A stretch of 64,000 nucleotides of DNA from Edaphobacter aggregans (lineage in GTDB: Bacteria; Acidobacteriota; Terriglobia; Terriglobales; Acidobacteriaceae), in contig DZDJ01000007.1 in NCBI GenBank assembly GCA_022736715.1, positions 41,076 through 105,075 of the forward strand, given 5' to 3'. The notes under the pieces are model-generated. The model searched no databases. It was not told where the DNA came from and saw only the letters and a program-made list of their open reading frames with translations. The translations under genes were made by a program, and so were the position numbers. Positions 38,398-47,591 of the stretch are shown here, one piece after another; position 1 is the stretch's first letter, and each line of letters begins with the position of its first letter.

Positions 38398-39345
38398 CTA
38401 TTGGTTCTGCGGGTTGCTGCCCGTCGTTGGGCTGGTGCTTCCGGAGCCGCCCGTGCCCGTAGTTGGACTGCCCAGGCTGAATCCGGAACCGGTGCCTGTC
38501 CCCATGCCTGTCCCAGTGCCCGCTCCCATACCGATGCCCGGCTGCTGCGTCGCATCCGAGCCGCCCGCCAGGCTGTTGCTCATCTGCTGCTGCTCCACCC
38601 GCGGATCGTACAAAAACTCCCACTGGTTGTAGACCGTCTTCTTATGAATGGCGATGATCGATTGTTTCGGGCTGTTCACCGAAACACCCACAATTGGAGC
38701 ACTGCTGCCGCCAAAGCTGGTGGCCGAAGTTCCCGTAGTGCTGTCCGAACTTCCGCTCGCCGCCGGGCTTCCCGTACCGGTAGCAGCAGTATTTGCTCCG
38801 GTCGTCGCGCTTCCGCTGCTGCTGGTTGTGTCTGTTTGTCCACCGAAAAGGCTGGTGCCAGAGCCACCCATGGGGCTGCCCAAAGAGCTGCCCGGCGAGC
38901 CGTCCATGGGGCTGCCACCACTCGTTGCGCCGGGCATGCTGGAAATTGCGCTCGCAGGGGTTCCGATGTTCAACATCCCTCCGGCCAGCGGCTGGCCAAA
39001 AAAGCCCGTCACCTGCGTTTTCGCCTCTCCCAGATGGATGATCCGCCAGTCGTCCTTGCCGGTGATCGGATCAACATAGCGCCGACGCAGAAAGCGAACA
39101 TCGTTGCTTTTCACCAACTGGTCAATCGAGGTAGGATACGATCCCAATTTGCGGTAGTAGAGCTGAATCGCGCGCACATACTGCTGGCCCCGGTTCACAG
39201 CCTCCAGTTCCCGCTCCCGCTGCAGTTCCTTGGCCACGCGCGGCGCAGCCACCGCCAGCGTAATCAGTATCAGCGCCGCCATTACCACCAGCGTGATCAG
39301 CAGAAAACCCTCTTCGCCAGAACGAGTTGGAGCAAGAGACTTCAT
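38398..39345 (-). CDS. Type II secretion/T4P pseudopilin-like protein (GspG-like) with long low-complexity tail
   Basis: GEEGFLLITLVVMAALILITLAVAAPRV prepilin-like segment; LYYRKLGSYPTSIDQLV; FLRRRYVDPITGKDDW. Confidence 0.87.
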   Translation of the reverse strand: MKSLAPTRSGEEGFLLITLVVMAALILITLAVAAPRVAKELQRERELEAVNRGQQYVRAIQLYYRKLGSYPTSIDQLVKSNDVRFLRRRYVDPITGKDDWRIIHLGEAKTQVTGFFGQPLAGGMLNIGTPASAISSMPGATSGGSPMDGSPGSSLGSPMGGSGTSLFGGQTDTTSSSGSATTGANTAATGTGSPAASGSSDSTTGTSATSFGGSSAPIVGVSVNSPKQSIIAIHKKTVYNQWEFLYDPRVEQQQMSNSLAGGSDATQQPGIGMGAGTGTGMGTGTGSGFSLGSPTTGTGGSGSTSPTTGSNPQNQ

Positions 39346-39367
39346 CGGATGCTTTTATACCGCCAGT

Positions 39368-39961
39368 TTAGTTTGTCCTCATTGGCAGCGTTTGCGTATT
39401 GTTGGTCGCCATGTCCTGCACCTGCACGCCATTGGCCAGAATATTCAGCACCTTGTAGCGGCGGTCCACAATGTCTCCCGGCGCGGCGATGAACACGTCC
39501 TCGCCATGCAGCAGAAAGGCGCGTTTCACGCCATTCTCCCGCGTCTCTGTGCCAAAAAACTTCAGATCGATCGGCGGCAGCGGTGGTGGCCCCGCCGGAA
39601 CCACTGCTGCGTCCTGCGCCGTGCGCGCAGATGCAATCGGCTTCACCATTGCCATCTCAACCGGAGCCGAATCCATTGAGAATATATTACGCCCGGTGCC
39701 GGAATACACCAGTGACTCCGCCGACTCCATCGCTCCCATGTGCAGTGTCGGATCCAGTTGCGCAGCCGCCACCACCTCCGGCTTTTTGGCCGACGCGCCC
39801 GTGGCAGGCCGCGCCGCTGCGGGATTTGCCGCTGTTACCGGAGCCGATGTGTCCGGCCCTCCCAGAAACGATGACAGCTCATACGCCACCATCGACATCG
39901 CCAGCGGCACCAGGATCGCCGCAATCAGACGGTTTCGCTTGTTTTCTGAGCCCATCTTCAT
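39368..39961 (-). CDS. T2SS/T4P accessory protein (GspC/PilP-like position)
   Basis: N-terminal TM; LPPIDLKFFGTETRENGVKRAFLLHGEDVFIAAPGDIVDRRYKVLNI. Confidence 0.6.
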   Translation of the reverse strand: MKMGSENKRNRLIAAILVPLAMSMVAYELSSFLGGPDTSAPVTAANPAAARPATGASAKKPEVVAAAQLDPTLHMGAMESAESLVYSGTGRNIFSMDSAPVEMAMVKPIASARTAQDAAVVPAGPPPLPPIDLKFFGTETRENGVKRAFLLHGEDVFIAAPGDIVDRRYKVLNILANGVQVQDMATNNTQTLPMRTN

Positions 39962-40593
39962 GACGCACGCCCCGGATTCTTCCTGTGCTCTGCCGTCACG
40001 GTCTCAGTACCGGTCTTCTGCGCTCCAGGCGTCGCCCGCAGATACGAAGTCAACCGCAGCCGCAGATTCACCACGCCGCTCTGCTGGCCCGTCAACGTCA
40101 CCCCGTCAATCACAAAGAAGATCTTGTCCCGCTCCAGCCCATTCAAAAACTGCACCAGCGGACGATAGTCCCCGCTCAGGCTGGCATCCATGCGGATCTC
40201 GGTCAGTCCCTCCAGCGCAGAGTCTTCGGTATACTGCACCCGCGAAAGATGCACACTGTTCCTCGCCGCCAGGGCCCCCAGCTCCGCAATAATCGTGGAG
40301 TCGGCAGCCGGAATGCGGTCCTTGTAGAACTCCTCCGCTCCCCGCTCAGCCGTAAGCAGCTTTTTGTCCAGCCCCCGCAGTGGTTTCGCTGCAATCTCAG
40401 CCGCGCGCATCTGAATGGTCTGTTGCTCCACCGCATCCGCGTTGCTGCTGTGGCTGATCTTCCACGCCACCGCGATATGCACCAGCAGATAGATGTTCGC
40501 CGCCACCAGCACAGCCACCGCCGCCAGGTGCAGATTCAGCGGCGAAACCAATTGCCGCAATTTCTCTTTGTCGATGCTGGGCCATCTGCTCAT
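39958..40593 (-). CDS. PilO-like inner-membrane protein
   Basis: N-terminal TM; SLSGDYRPLVQFLNGLERDKIFFVIDGVTLTGQQSGVVNLRLRLTSYLR. Confidence 0.75.
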   Translation of the reverse strand: MSRWPSIDKEKLRQLVSPLNLHLAAVAVLVAANIYLLVHIAVAWKISHSSNADAVEQQTIQMRAAEIAAKPLRGLDKKLLTAERGAEEFYKDRIPAADSTIIAELGALAARNSVHLSRVQYTEDSALEGLTEIRMDASLSGDYRPLVQFLNGLERDKIFFVIDGVTLTGQQSGVVNLRLRLTSYLRATPGAQKTGTETVTAEHRKNPGRAS

Positions 40594-41285
40594 CGGCGGC
40601 CTCGTGCTTTCTGCGCCGCAGCCGCTGGCTTGCCTGGGTTGGCTTCACTGACCGCACCCCTGCTCTTCGCCGCCTTTTCTTCCGGCTTCAACGGCAGCGG
40701 GTTATAGTCCGACAAAATATCGAACTGCACACTGTTTATACCCACCGGGCGCACGGCCCGGTTCTGTGAGGAGTCCTGGTTCTCCGCCGACTCGCTGGCC
40801 AGCCGCGGATGCACAAAGCTCCGCGAGCTTTCCAGATTCTTCACCAACTGCACGGCCTTGTCCCGCTCCCCGCTCACCCGCAACCGAATGATGATGCTGC
40901 GATCAGACCGCACCTGTGGCTCAATGCTGGTCACCTGCACGCCGGCCGGCAACACCTGCTCCAGATCCATCATTACGGCCGTCCAGCTAAAGCCCTTGCG
41001 TGCAAACAGCGCATTCAGAAAGCGCGACTGCTCCAGCACCCTGGCATTCTGCGGCTCGCGCATGCGCGCCTCGTTGCTCAGCCGCTCCTGCCGGAAGGCC
41101 TGTGTTTTCCCGGCCAGCACACTCATCCGCGCCTGTGCCTGCCGCGCCTGCCGGTCCACAAAGTGCAGCGTGATGCCCAGCACCAGCAGCAGCGCCAGCA
41201 ACGCGCCAATGGCAATGCGCAGCCGGGCATAGATCGGCCGCAGCTCCACAAATGGTTTGCTTGCGAGATTGAGTGTGACGCGCAT
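40590..41285 (-). CDS. PilN-like inner-membrane protein
   Basis: LNLASKPFVELRPIYARLRIAIGALLALLLVLG; MMDLEQVLPAGVQVTSIEPQ. Confidence 0.8.
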   Translation of the reverse strand: MRVTLNLASKPFVELRPIYARLRIAIGALLALLLVLGITLHFVDRQARQAQARMSVLAGKTQAFRQERLSNEARMREPQNARVLEQSRFLNALFARKGFSWTAVMMDLEQVLPAGVQVTSIEPQVRSDRSIIIRLRVSGERDKAVQLVKNLESSRSFVHPRLASESAENQDSSQNRAVRPVGINSVQFDILSDYNPLPLKPEEKAAKSRGAVSEANPGKPAAAAQKARGRR

Positions 41286-42262
41286 CAGCTTTTCAACACT
41301 CCCGCCACACCGGCCAGCATTCCGCGCGGCACCGCTGCCGTGATCGCCTCTGCCAGCAACTGCGCTGGCTGCAGCAACTCCTGCATCCGCAGACCCTCGC
41401 CCCCAACCATCGCCTGCACCCGCTCCGCCCCCAGTGGCCCGGCCACCAGTACCTCTTCCAGCGTCGTATTCAGTGTGTCCTCATAATAAGCAGCCGCCAC
41501 CGTGACCGCCTGCGCCACTTCCTGCTCCACTGCCTGCTCCGTCAGCACAACCGGCTGCACTGCAACTGCAACGCCCTCGTCGTTCACCACTCCAGCAGAA
41601 GCGTCCAACCCCAGATCGATGCTGCGATGCAGCAGCAACTGCCCGGCCTGCACAATGGCCGTGGTCACGCCGGAGCGGCTTGCATTCACCACCAGTGCAG
41701 CCGAGCCCGGCTCTTCCAGCGCCGCCAGCGCAGCCAGCGTGCTCGGCAGTACCGCACCCGGCTCATATCCGGCATCTCGCACCGCCGCTTCATATTCTCC
41801 CAGCACGGTCCTGGGCATCGCAGCCGCCACCACGCGAAGGTTGTTCCTGCCACTCGACAGAATCTGGTAGCTCACCGCAGCATCATCCGCCTCAAACGGC
41901 AGCAGCTTCTTTAGCCGGAAGCGCACCACCGGCAGCGCCTCAGCCACCTTGTGCGGCAGGCTGTCAAAATCCAGCAGCAGCACCCGCAATGCAGCATCGG
42001 GAACCACCAGCGTCACGTCACCGGAACGGCCGCCCAGCGCATCCAGCGCACGCTTCAACGCCGCCACAATCGCCACCCGGTCCACCAGATTGCCTGTGCG
42101 CAGCCCTGGCGCCAGTGCATCCGCAGGCAACGCCGCCTGCGCCACAGCCGCCAGCGGACTGGCCGGCGAATCCGCCCGCGCCGCCACAATGCCCTCCGGA
42201 CGGATCTCACACGCCAGCCGGGGACGAACTCCTGCACTCATCAATGTCGGGAAAATTTGCAT
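41285..42262 (-). CDS. PilM-like actin-fold protein
   Basis: VTLVVPDAALRVLLLDFDSLPHKVAEALPVVRFRLKKLLPFEADDAAVSYQIL. Confidence 0.78.
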   Translation of the reverse strand: MQIFPTLMSAGVRPRLACEIRPEGIVAARADSPASPLAAVAQAALPADALAPGLRTGNLVDRVAIVAALKRALDALGGRSGDVTLVVPDAALRVLLLDFDSLPHKVAEALPVVRFRLKKLLPFEADDAAVSYQILSSGRNNLRVVAAAMPRTVLGEYEAAVRDAGYEPGAVLPSTLAALAALEEPGSAALVVNASRSGVTTAIVQAGQLLLHRSIDLGLDASAGVVNDEGVAVAVQPVVLTEQAVEQEVAQAVTVAAAYYEDTLNTTLEEVLVAGPLGAERVQAMVGGEGLRMQELLQPAQLLAEAITAAVPRGMLAGVAGVLKS

Positions 42263-42301
42263 CCAGCTCTCAGACTACCTTTTCTGCCGTTCCTGCTTTT
42301 G

Positions 42302-43936
42302 CTATCTGCCTGCCTCAATAAAGGTTACCTTGTTTACTTCGCGCAGTGTGGTAATCCCCTCCCGCACCCGCTCCAGCGCAGAATCGCGCAGAAAACTCAT
42401 CCCCTCTTCGCGGGCCGCTTTGCGAATCTCCGAGCTTGGCTTTTTCCCCAACAGCATTTCCCGGATGCTGTCCGTCAGCTCCAGCAGTTCGTGAATGGCC
42501 GAGCGTCCGCGATAGCCCGTGCCGCCGCACTCAATGCAGCCAGCGCCTTCGCGGAAAACAAAATCTTTCCATTCCTTCGGATCCAGTCCGCTGGCAATCA
42601 GCGTTTCCGTGTCGTACTGCACCTCGCGCACGCAAAACTCACAGATGGTACGCACCAGCCGCTGCGCCAGAATGCAGTTCAGCGCCGAAACGAAGTTGTA
42701 CGGCTCCACGCCCATGTTCAGGAATCGCCCCAGCACGTCCACCACATTGTTCGCATGCACCGTGGTAAACACCAGATGGCCCGTCAGCGCGGAGTTAATG
42801 GCAATCTGCGCCGTCTCCGCATCGCGGATTTCACCCACCAGAATTTTGTCCGGGTCATGCCGCAGAATCGACCGCAGACCACGCGCAAAGGTCAGTCCCT
42901 TTTTCTCATTCACCGGAATCTGCGTAATGCCGCGAATCTGATACTCCACCGGGTCTTCAATCGTAATGATCTTGTCTTCTTCGCTTTTGATCTCGTTCAG
43001 CGCCGCATACAGCGTCGTGGTTTTTCCGGAACCCGTCGGCCCGGTCACCAGCACCATGCCATAAGGTTCCTTGATGTACCGGCGGAAGCGCTTCAGGTCC
43101 TTCTCCGCAAAGCCCACCACGTCGAGCGAAAGTTTTTTGAACTTTTCGCTCATCGACTCTTTGTCCAGCACACGGAGCACCGCATTTTCGCCATGCACCG
43201 TCGGCATGATCGATACCCGAAAATCGATCAGCCGCCCCTTGTATCGCACGCGGAAGCGGCCGTCCTGCGGCACGCGGCGCTCGGCAATGTCCAGTTCGCT
43301 CATCACCTTGATGCGCGACAGGATCGTCTGGTGGTGCTCCCGCGCAATCGGCGCCATCGCCGGTTGCAGCACCCCGTCGATACGGTACTTCACCAACAGC
43401 GAATCATCATAGGTTTCCAGGTGAATGTCCGAAGCGCGCCGCTCCAGCGCGGTAAAGATCGTCGTGTCCACCAGCCGGATGATGGGCGAAATATCGTCCT
43501 CGCTGGTCAGCTTTTCAATGGAGATGTTTTCGTCCGGATTGTCTTCGCTGGAGAGCACATCGAAGGTCAACCCTTCGCTGGCTTCATCCAGCACGCGCTG
43601 CGACTGCTCCGTCTTCTTCAGCAGGTCCGTAATCTGGCTCAGCGTCGCCACCCGCGTCACCAGCCGCTGGCCCAGCAACCCGGAGACCTCATCCAGCACC
43701 ATCAGCTTGCCGGGATCGCTCACCGCAATCACCAGCTTGCCCTCCTCCTGCTGCAGCGGAACAAAGTTGTAGCGGAACATCAGTTCCACCGGAACACTTT
43801 TGAACAGCTCATGCTCGATGCGGAAGTTCTTCAGGTCCACGAATTCGCAGCGATACCGCCGCGCCAGCAACTGCGCCCGCTCCGCCTCGTTCAGCTCCGG
43901 ATTGGCAATCGGTACGGCTACCGGTACATTCGCCAT
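42302..43936 (-). CDS. GspE/PilB-type assembly ATPase
   Basis: MVLVTGPTGSGKTTTLYAALNEI; LRSILRHDPDKILVGEIRDAETAQIA; CIECGGTGYRGRSAIHELL. Confidence 0.96.
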   Translation of the reverse strand: MANVPVAVPIANPELNEAERAQLLARRYRCEFVDLKNFRIEHELFKSVPVELMFRYNFVPLQQEEGKLVIAVSDPGKLMVLDEVSGLLGQRLVTRVATLSQITDLLKKTEQSQRVLDEASEGLTFDVLSSEDNPDENISIEKLTSEDDISPIIRLVDTTIFTALERRASDIHLETYDDSLLVKYRIDGVLQPAMAPIAREHHQTILSRIKVMSELDIAERRVPQDGRFRVRYKGRLIDFRVSIMPTVHGENAVLRVLDKESMSEKFKKLSLDVVGFAEKDLKRFRRYIKEPYGMVLVTGPTGSGKTTTLYAALNEIKSEEDKIITIEDPVEYQIRGITQIPVNEKKGLTFARGLRSILRHDPDKILVGEIRDAETAQIAINSALTGHLVFTTVHANNVVDVLGRFLNMGVEPYNFVSALNCILAQRLVRTICEFCVREVQYDTETLIASGLDPKEWKDFVFREGAGCIECGGTGYRGRSAIHELLELTDSIREMLLGKKPSSEIRKAAREEGMSFLRDSALERVREGITTLREVNKVTFIEAGR

Positions 43937-44027
43937 AATTCCTCAAACTCCTGTAACCACATTCACAGAACCTGCCGGAGAACACTCCTCAAGACGCTCC
44001 GCGGATCTATTGTGTCATCCGCCCGGC

Positions 44028-45227
44028 CTACTGCATGCCCCCCGCCGTACTCAGGCTGAAAATTGGCATGTACAGCGCAATCAGGATCGTTACCACCACA
44101 ATCCCCATAACGATCAGGATCGCCGGCTCAATCAGGCTCATGGCCGCAGTCAGCGCCGTCTGCACATCTTCCTCAAAGAACTCAGCCACCGAGTTCAACA
44201 TCTGCGCCAGCGCGCCCGTGGACTCGCCCACCTCAATCATTTCAATGGAAAGCTCCGGAAAAACCTTTGTTTTCTCCAGACTGCGCGCCAGACTGGTGCC
44301 TTCCCTCACGGTTTCCACTGAGTTAAAGACGGCCTTGCTGATCTGTCTGCTCGCAATCGACCGCGCAGCCGTCTCCAGCGACGGCACCAACGGCAAGCCT
44401 CCCGTCAGCAGCGTGGAGAGCGTCCGCGAGAAGAGCGCCACCTGATATTTGAGCCAGATATTCCCGAAAACCGGCAGGGAAATGCGTATTTTGTCCACCA
44501 GATCCGCTCCGGCATCCGTCCTTGCCCACCGATACAGCAAAAAACCTGCCACAACGGCCACAATCAGCGCATAAATCCCATAATGCTGGGCATTTTTGCC
44601 CACAGAAAGCAGAAAAAGCGTGAGCGCTGGCAGCTTGGTGCCAATCTGGTCATACAACAGCGCAAATCGTGGCACCACAAAGCTGATCAGGAAGATGAAA
44701 AGCAGCGTCACCATCACCACCAGCAGCGCCGGATACACCAGCGAAGCCGTCAGCTTCTTGCGAAAGGTCAGCGCCACCCGCTGGAAGCTCAGGTACCGCT
44801 CCAGCACTTCCCCCAGATTGCCCGACCGCTCGCCCGCCTGCAGCGTGGTGGTATAAATCAGCGGAAAACCGCCCTGCGCCTCGAATGCGACAGAGAGCGA
44901 CTCCCCCGTTTTCACCCGCGTGGCCACGTCTTCCAACTGGGCACTGAAGGTGGCGTTCTTCTGCCGCCTCGCCAGCAGGTCAATTGAAGAAAGGATCGGC
45001 AAACCAGCCCGGATCAGCGTCAGAAACTGTTGATTGAAGATCAGAAACGTGTCCAGCTTGGCGCGCTTCCGCTTGCTGCCCGCCCGAATGCTGCGCGGCT
45101 TCACCGAATAAACGTAGTAACCAGCCTGCGTAAACTTCTGCCGCAACTCCTCTGCCGTGGCAGCCGCATGCACCTGCTCCTGCACACGTCCGCGCTCGTC
45201 AGCCAGTTTGATGACAAATTCATTCAT
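44028..45227 (-). CDS. GspF/PilC-type inner membrane platform protein
   Basis: FLIFNQQFLTLIRAGLPILSSIDLLARRQKN; FPELSIEMIEVGESTGALAQMLNSVAEFFEEDVQ. Confidence 0.94.
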   Translation of the reverse strand: MNEFVIKLADERGRVQEQVHAAATAEELRQKFTQAGYYVYSVKPRSIRAGSKRKRAKLDTFLIFNQQFLTLIRAGLPILSSIDLLARRQKNATFSAQLEDVATRVKTGESLSVAFEAQGGFPLIYTTTLQAGERSGNLGEVLERYLSFQRVALTFRKKLTASLVYPALLVVMVTLLFIFLISFVVPRFALLYDQIGTKLPALTLFLLSVGKNAQHYGIYALIVAVVAGFLLYRWARTDAGADLVDKIRISLPVFGNIWLKYQVALFSRTLSTLLTGGLPLVPSLETAARSIASRQISKAVFNSVETVREGTSLARSLEKTKVFPELSIEMIEVGESTGALAQMLNSVAEFFEEDVQTALTAAMSLIEPAILIVMGIVVVTILIALYMPIFSLSTAGGMQ

Positions 45228-45412
45228 GGTTTGGCTATGCGTTCGACTCCTGCCCGCGCTTCAACGATAGCAGCTTCCGCCAAGAGATAGCTCGCGGACC
45301 CCCCAATGCCGCATACCGCAGAAACGGAGCCGCAATTCTTCGCATCAACAGTCTCAACTGAAGTATCATGAATTTCAATGTAAATACTTGAATTTAAAGA
45401 CTATATAAACAT

Positions 45413-45862
45413 CTACCCCATGTGCTCCAGACTCAGGCTGCGGAAGCGGCTGGCATACTTCTCCGGCAGGGTCCGCTTCTGCATGTTCTTATCGCAGACC
45501 ACATGCGTCGTCTCCCCGGTGCACAGCAGTTTGCCATCCGCCTTGCGGATCACCTCGTAGCCAAACTTCAGCAGAAATCCGCGCAAGGTCTTTACCTGCG
45601 TGCGGATGACCAGCTCGTCGTCATAATGCGCTGGCGCCTTATAGCGGGACGACACCTCCACCACCACAATCTGGCATTCGTCCTCCAACTCCATCCGCTT
45701 GTAGTCAAAGCCAAGCTGGCGCATCAACTCCACCCGGCCAATCTCAAACCACACCAGATAGTTGGCATGGTGCACCACACCCATCTGATCCGTTTCCGCG
45801 TAGCGCACGCGGACGGACGCTTCGTAGCAGGGTTGTTCCGTGTTTCTGTCCATAATCCCCAA
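45413..45862 (-). CDS. Acyl-CoA thioesterase, YbgC/4HBT family
   Basis: VRYAETDQMGVVHHANYLVWFEIGRVELMRQLG. Confidence 0.92.
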   Translation of the reverse strand: MGIMDRNTEQPCYEASVRVRYAETDQMGVVHHANYLVWFEIGRVELMRQLGFDYKRMELEDECQIVVVEVSSRYKAPAHYDDELVIRTQVKTLRGFLLKFGYEVIRKADGKLLCTGETTHVVCDKNMQKRTLPEKYASRFRSLSLEHMG

Positions 45863-45900
45863 GTCCCTGATCTCCCTGCCAATAACCTCTTATTCTACTG

Positions 45901-46692
45901 CTATTTGCTGCCCGGCCTCTGCCAGACCGGGGGCCGCTTCTGCAGAAAAGCCGTCACCCCCTCCAGAAAATCCGCTGTACGTCGCGCCTCGGCATTGGCC
46001 TGCAAGGCCAACTCGATGTCCGCGTCCAGCCGCGCCCGCGTCTGCGCCGAAAGCAGCTTTTTCGTGGCCCGCAACGAGGCCGGGCTGTTCTGCAACAACG
46101 CCTGCGCCAGCTTCTGCGTACTGGCCCGCAATTCCCCGGTCGGCACCACTTCCTTCACCAGTCCCAGCGCGGCGGCCTCCGCCGCCGTAAAAATCCGCCC
46201 GGTCAGCAGCAGGTCCCGTGCCTGTTTTTCGCCAATCTGTAAAGCCAGAAAAGCCGACACCAGCGCCGGCACAAAGCCAATGCGCACCTCGGTATAGCCA
46301 AACATCGCCTCCGGCACGGCCAGCGTAAAGTCGCAGATGGCCGCCAGCCCTGTGCCCCCGGCAATGGCCGCGCCGTTCACGGCGGCAATCGTCGGCCGCG
46401 GCAGGTCATACAGCGCACGAAACATCCTGGCAATGCGCACCGCATCGGCCTGGTGCTCCTCGGCAGATTTCGCCGCCATCGCCTGCAAATGTTCCAGGTC
46501 CAGCCCGGCACAAAACGCGGCCCCCGCTCCGGTCAGCACCACCACGCCGCAGTCGCTCCGCTCGGCTGCATCGAAGGCGCGCAGCAACTCCTCCTGCATC
46601 TGCGGCGTCAGCGCATTGCGGCACTCTGGCCGGTTCAGCGTAATGGTAAAAACGCCATCCGCTGTGTGCGTCAGCAATGTTTCGTAGCCCAT
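45901..46692 (-). CDS. Enoyl-CoA hydratase/isomerase family protein
   Basis: ITLNRPECRNALTPQM; LTGAGAAFCAGLDLEHL; AAVNGAAIAGGTGLAAICDFTLA. Confidence 0.93.
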   Translation of the reverse strand: MGYETLLTHTADGVFTITLNRPECRNALTPQMQEELLRAFDAAERSDCGVVVLTGAGAAFCAGLDLEHLQAMAAKSAEEHQADAVRIARMFRALYDLPRPTIAAVNGAAIAGGTGLAAICDFTLAVPEAMFGYTEVRIGFVPALVSAFLALQIGEKQARDLLLTGRIFTAAEAAALGLVKEVVPTGELRASTQKLAQALLQNSPASLRATKKLLSAQTRARLDADIELALQANAEARRTADFLEGVTAFLQKRPPVWQRPGSK

Positions 46693-46709
46693 ACCCCCTC
46701 CTGCGACAG

Positions 46710-47591
46710 CTACTGCACCTTCAGTCCAAACTTCTCCGCAATCGTCTTGTTCGCGGCCAGCAGCCCATCCAGCGGATGCAGCCGTGGCAACTCCGCGCCG
46801 AGCCGCTCCAATTCTGCAATCGCAAGCTCCGTGGCCACATTGCCCACCAGCGCGTCCTGCGCAAACGGACAGCCACCCAGCCCGCCCATCGCCATGTCAA
46901 ACCGGCGGCAGCCCGCTTTATAGGCCGCGCCAATCTTCGCCGCTACCTGATCTGGCCGCGCATGCAGATGCACGCCAAACTCAACCTCCTCGTGCACGGC
47001 CGTCACGTCGGCCACCAGCTCCGAAATCTGCCGCGGCGTGGCCATCCCCACCGTGTCCGCCAGCGAAATCTGCCGCACGCCGGAGTCCGCCAGCAGGTCG
47101 CAGGCGTCAATCACCTCTTCAATGCTCCACGCATCGCCATACGGATTGCCGAAGGCCATCGAGATGTACACCACCACGTCCAGCCCGGCCTTGTACGCCT
47201 GCCCGCCAATCTCCTCCAGCGCGTCCAGCGCATCTTCCAGCGACTGGTTCTGGTTGCGTTGCAAAAACGTGGGCGAAATGGAATAAGGAAAGCCCAGCGT
47301 CCGCACCGCATCGGTGGCAATCGCCCGCTCCGCGCCCCTGGCATTCACCACAATGCCGATAATCTCCACATCGTCCGGCGGGTCGAGAAATTCCAGCACC
47401 CGCTCGGAGTCGGCCATCTGCGGCACCGCCCGCGGAGAAACAAAACTCACCGCATCAATATGTTTGAAACCCGCCCCGATCAACGCCTGCAGATAGTCCG
47501 CTTTAACCTCAGCGGGAATTTCATGCGGCAATCCTTGCCACGCATCCCGCGGACATTCGATTAATTTCACCAAACCCGGTCGTTCCCTCAC
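46710..47591 (-). CDS. Hydroxymethylglutaryl-CoA lyase-like (HMGL family)
   Basis: VKLIECPRDAWQGLPHEIPAEVKADYLQALIGAGFKHIDAVSFVSPRAVPQMADSE; GGLGGCPFA. Confidence 0.9.
   Translation of the reverse strand: MRERPGLVKLIECPRDAWQGLPHEIPAEVKADYLQALIGAGFKHIDAVSFVSPRAVPQMADSERVLEFLDPPDDVEIIGIVVNARGAERAIATDAVRTLGFPYSISPTFLQRNQNQSLEDALDALEEIGGQAYKAGLDVVVYISMAFGNPYGDAWSIEEVIDACDLLADSGVRQISLADTVGMATPRQISELVADVTAVHEEVEFGVHLHARPDQVAAKIGAAYKAGCRRFDMAMGGLGGCPFAQDALVGNVATELAIAELERLGAELPRLHPLDGLLAANKTIAEKFGLKVQ

Noticed and set aside
38440-38560. Tandem short repeats (ccygtgcc/atgcc-like) that could look like a CRISPR or minisatellite
   Set aside because: They encode the GMGAGTGTGMGTGTG tail of the pseudopilin; no spacer structure
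41951-44059. 702-aa plus-strand ORF across the pilB/pilM region
   Set aside because: Entirely antisense to the well-supported GspE/PilB ATPase; Arg/His/Gln-rich translation is an antisense artefact
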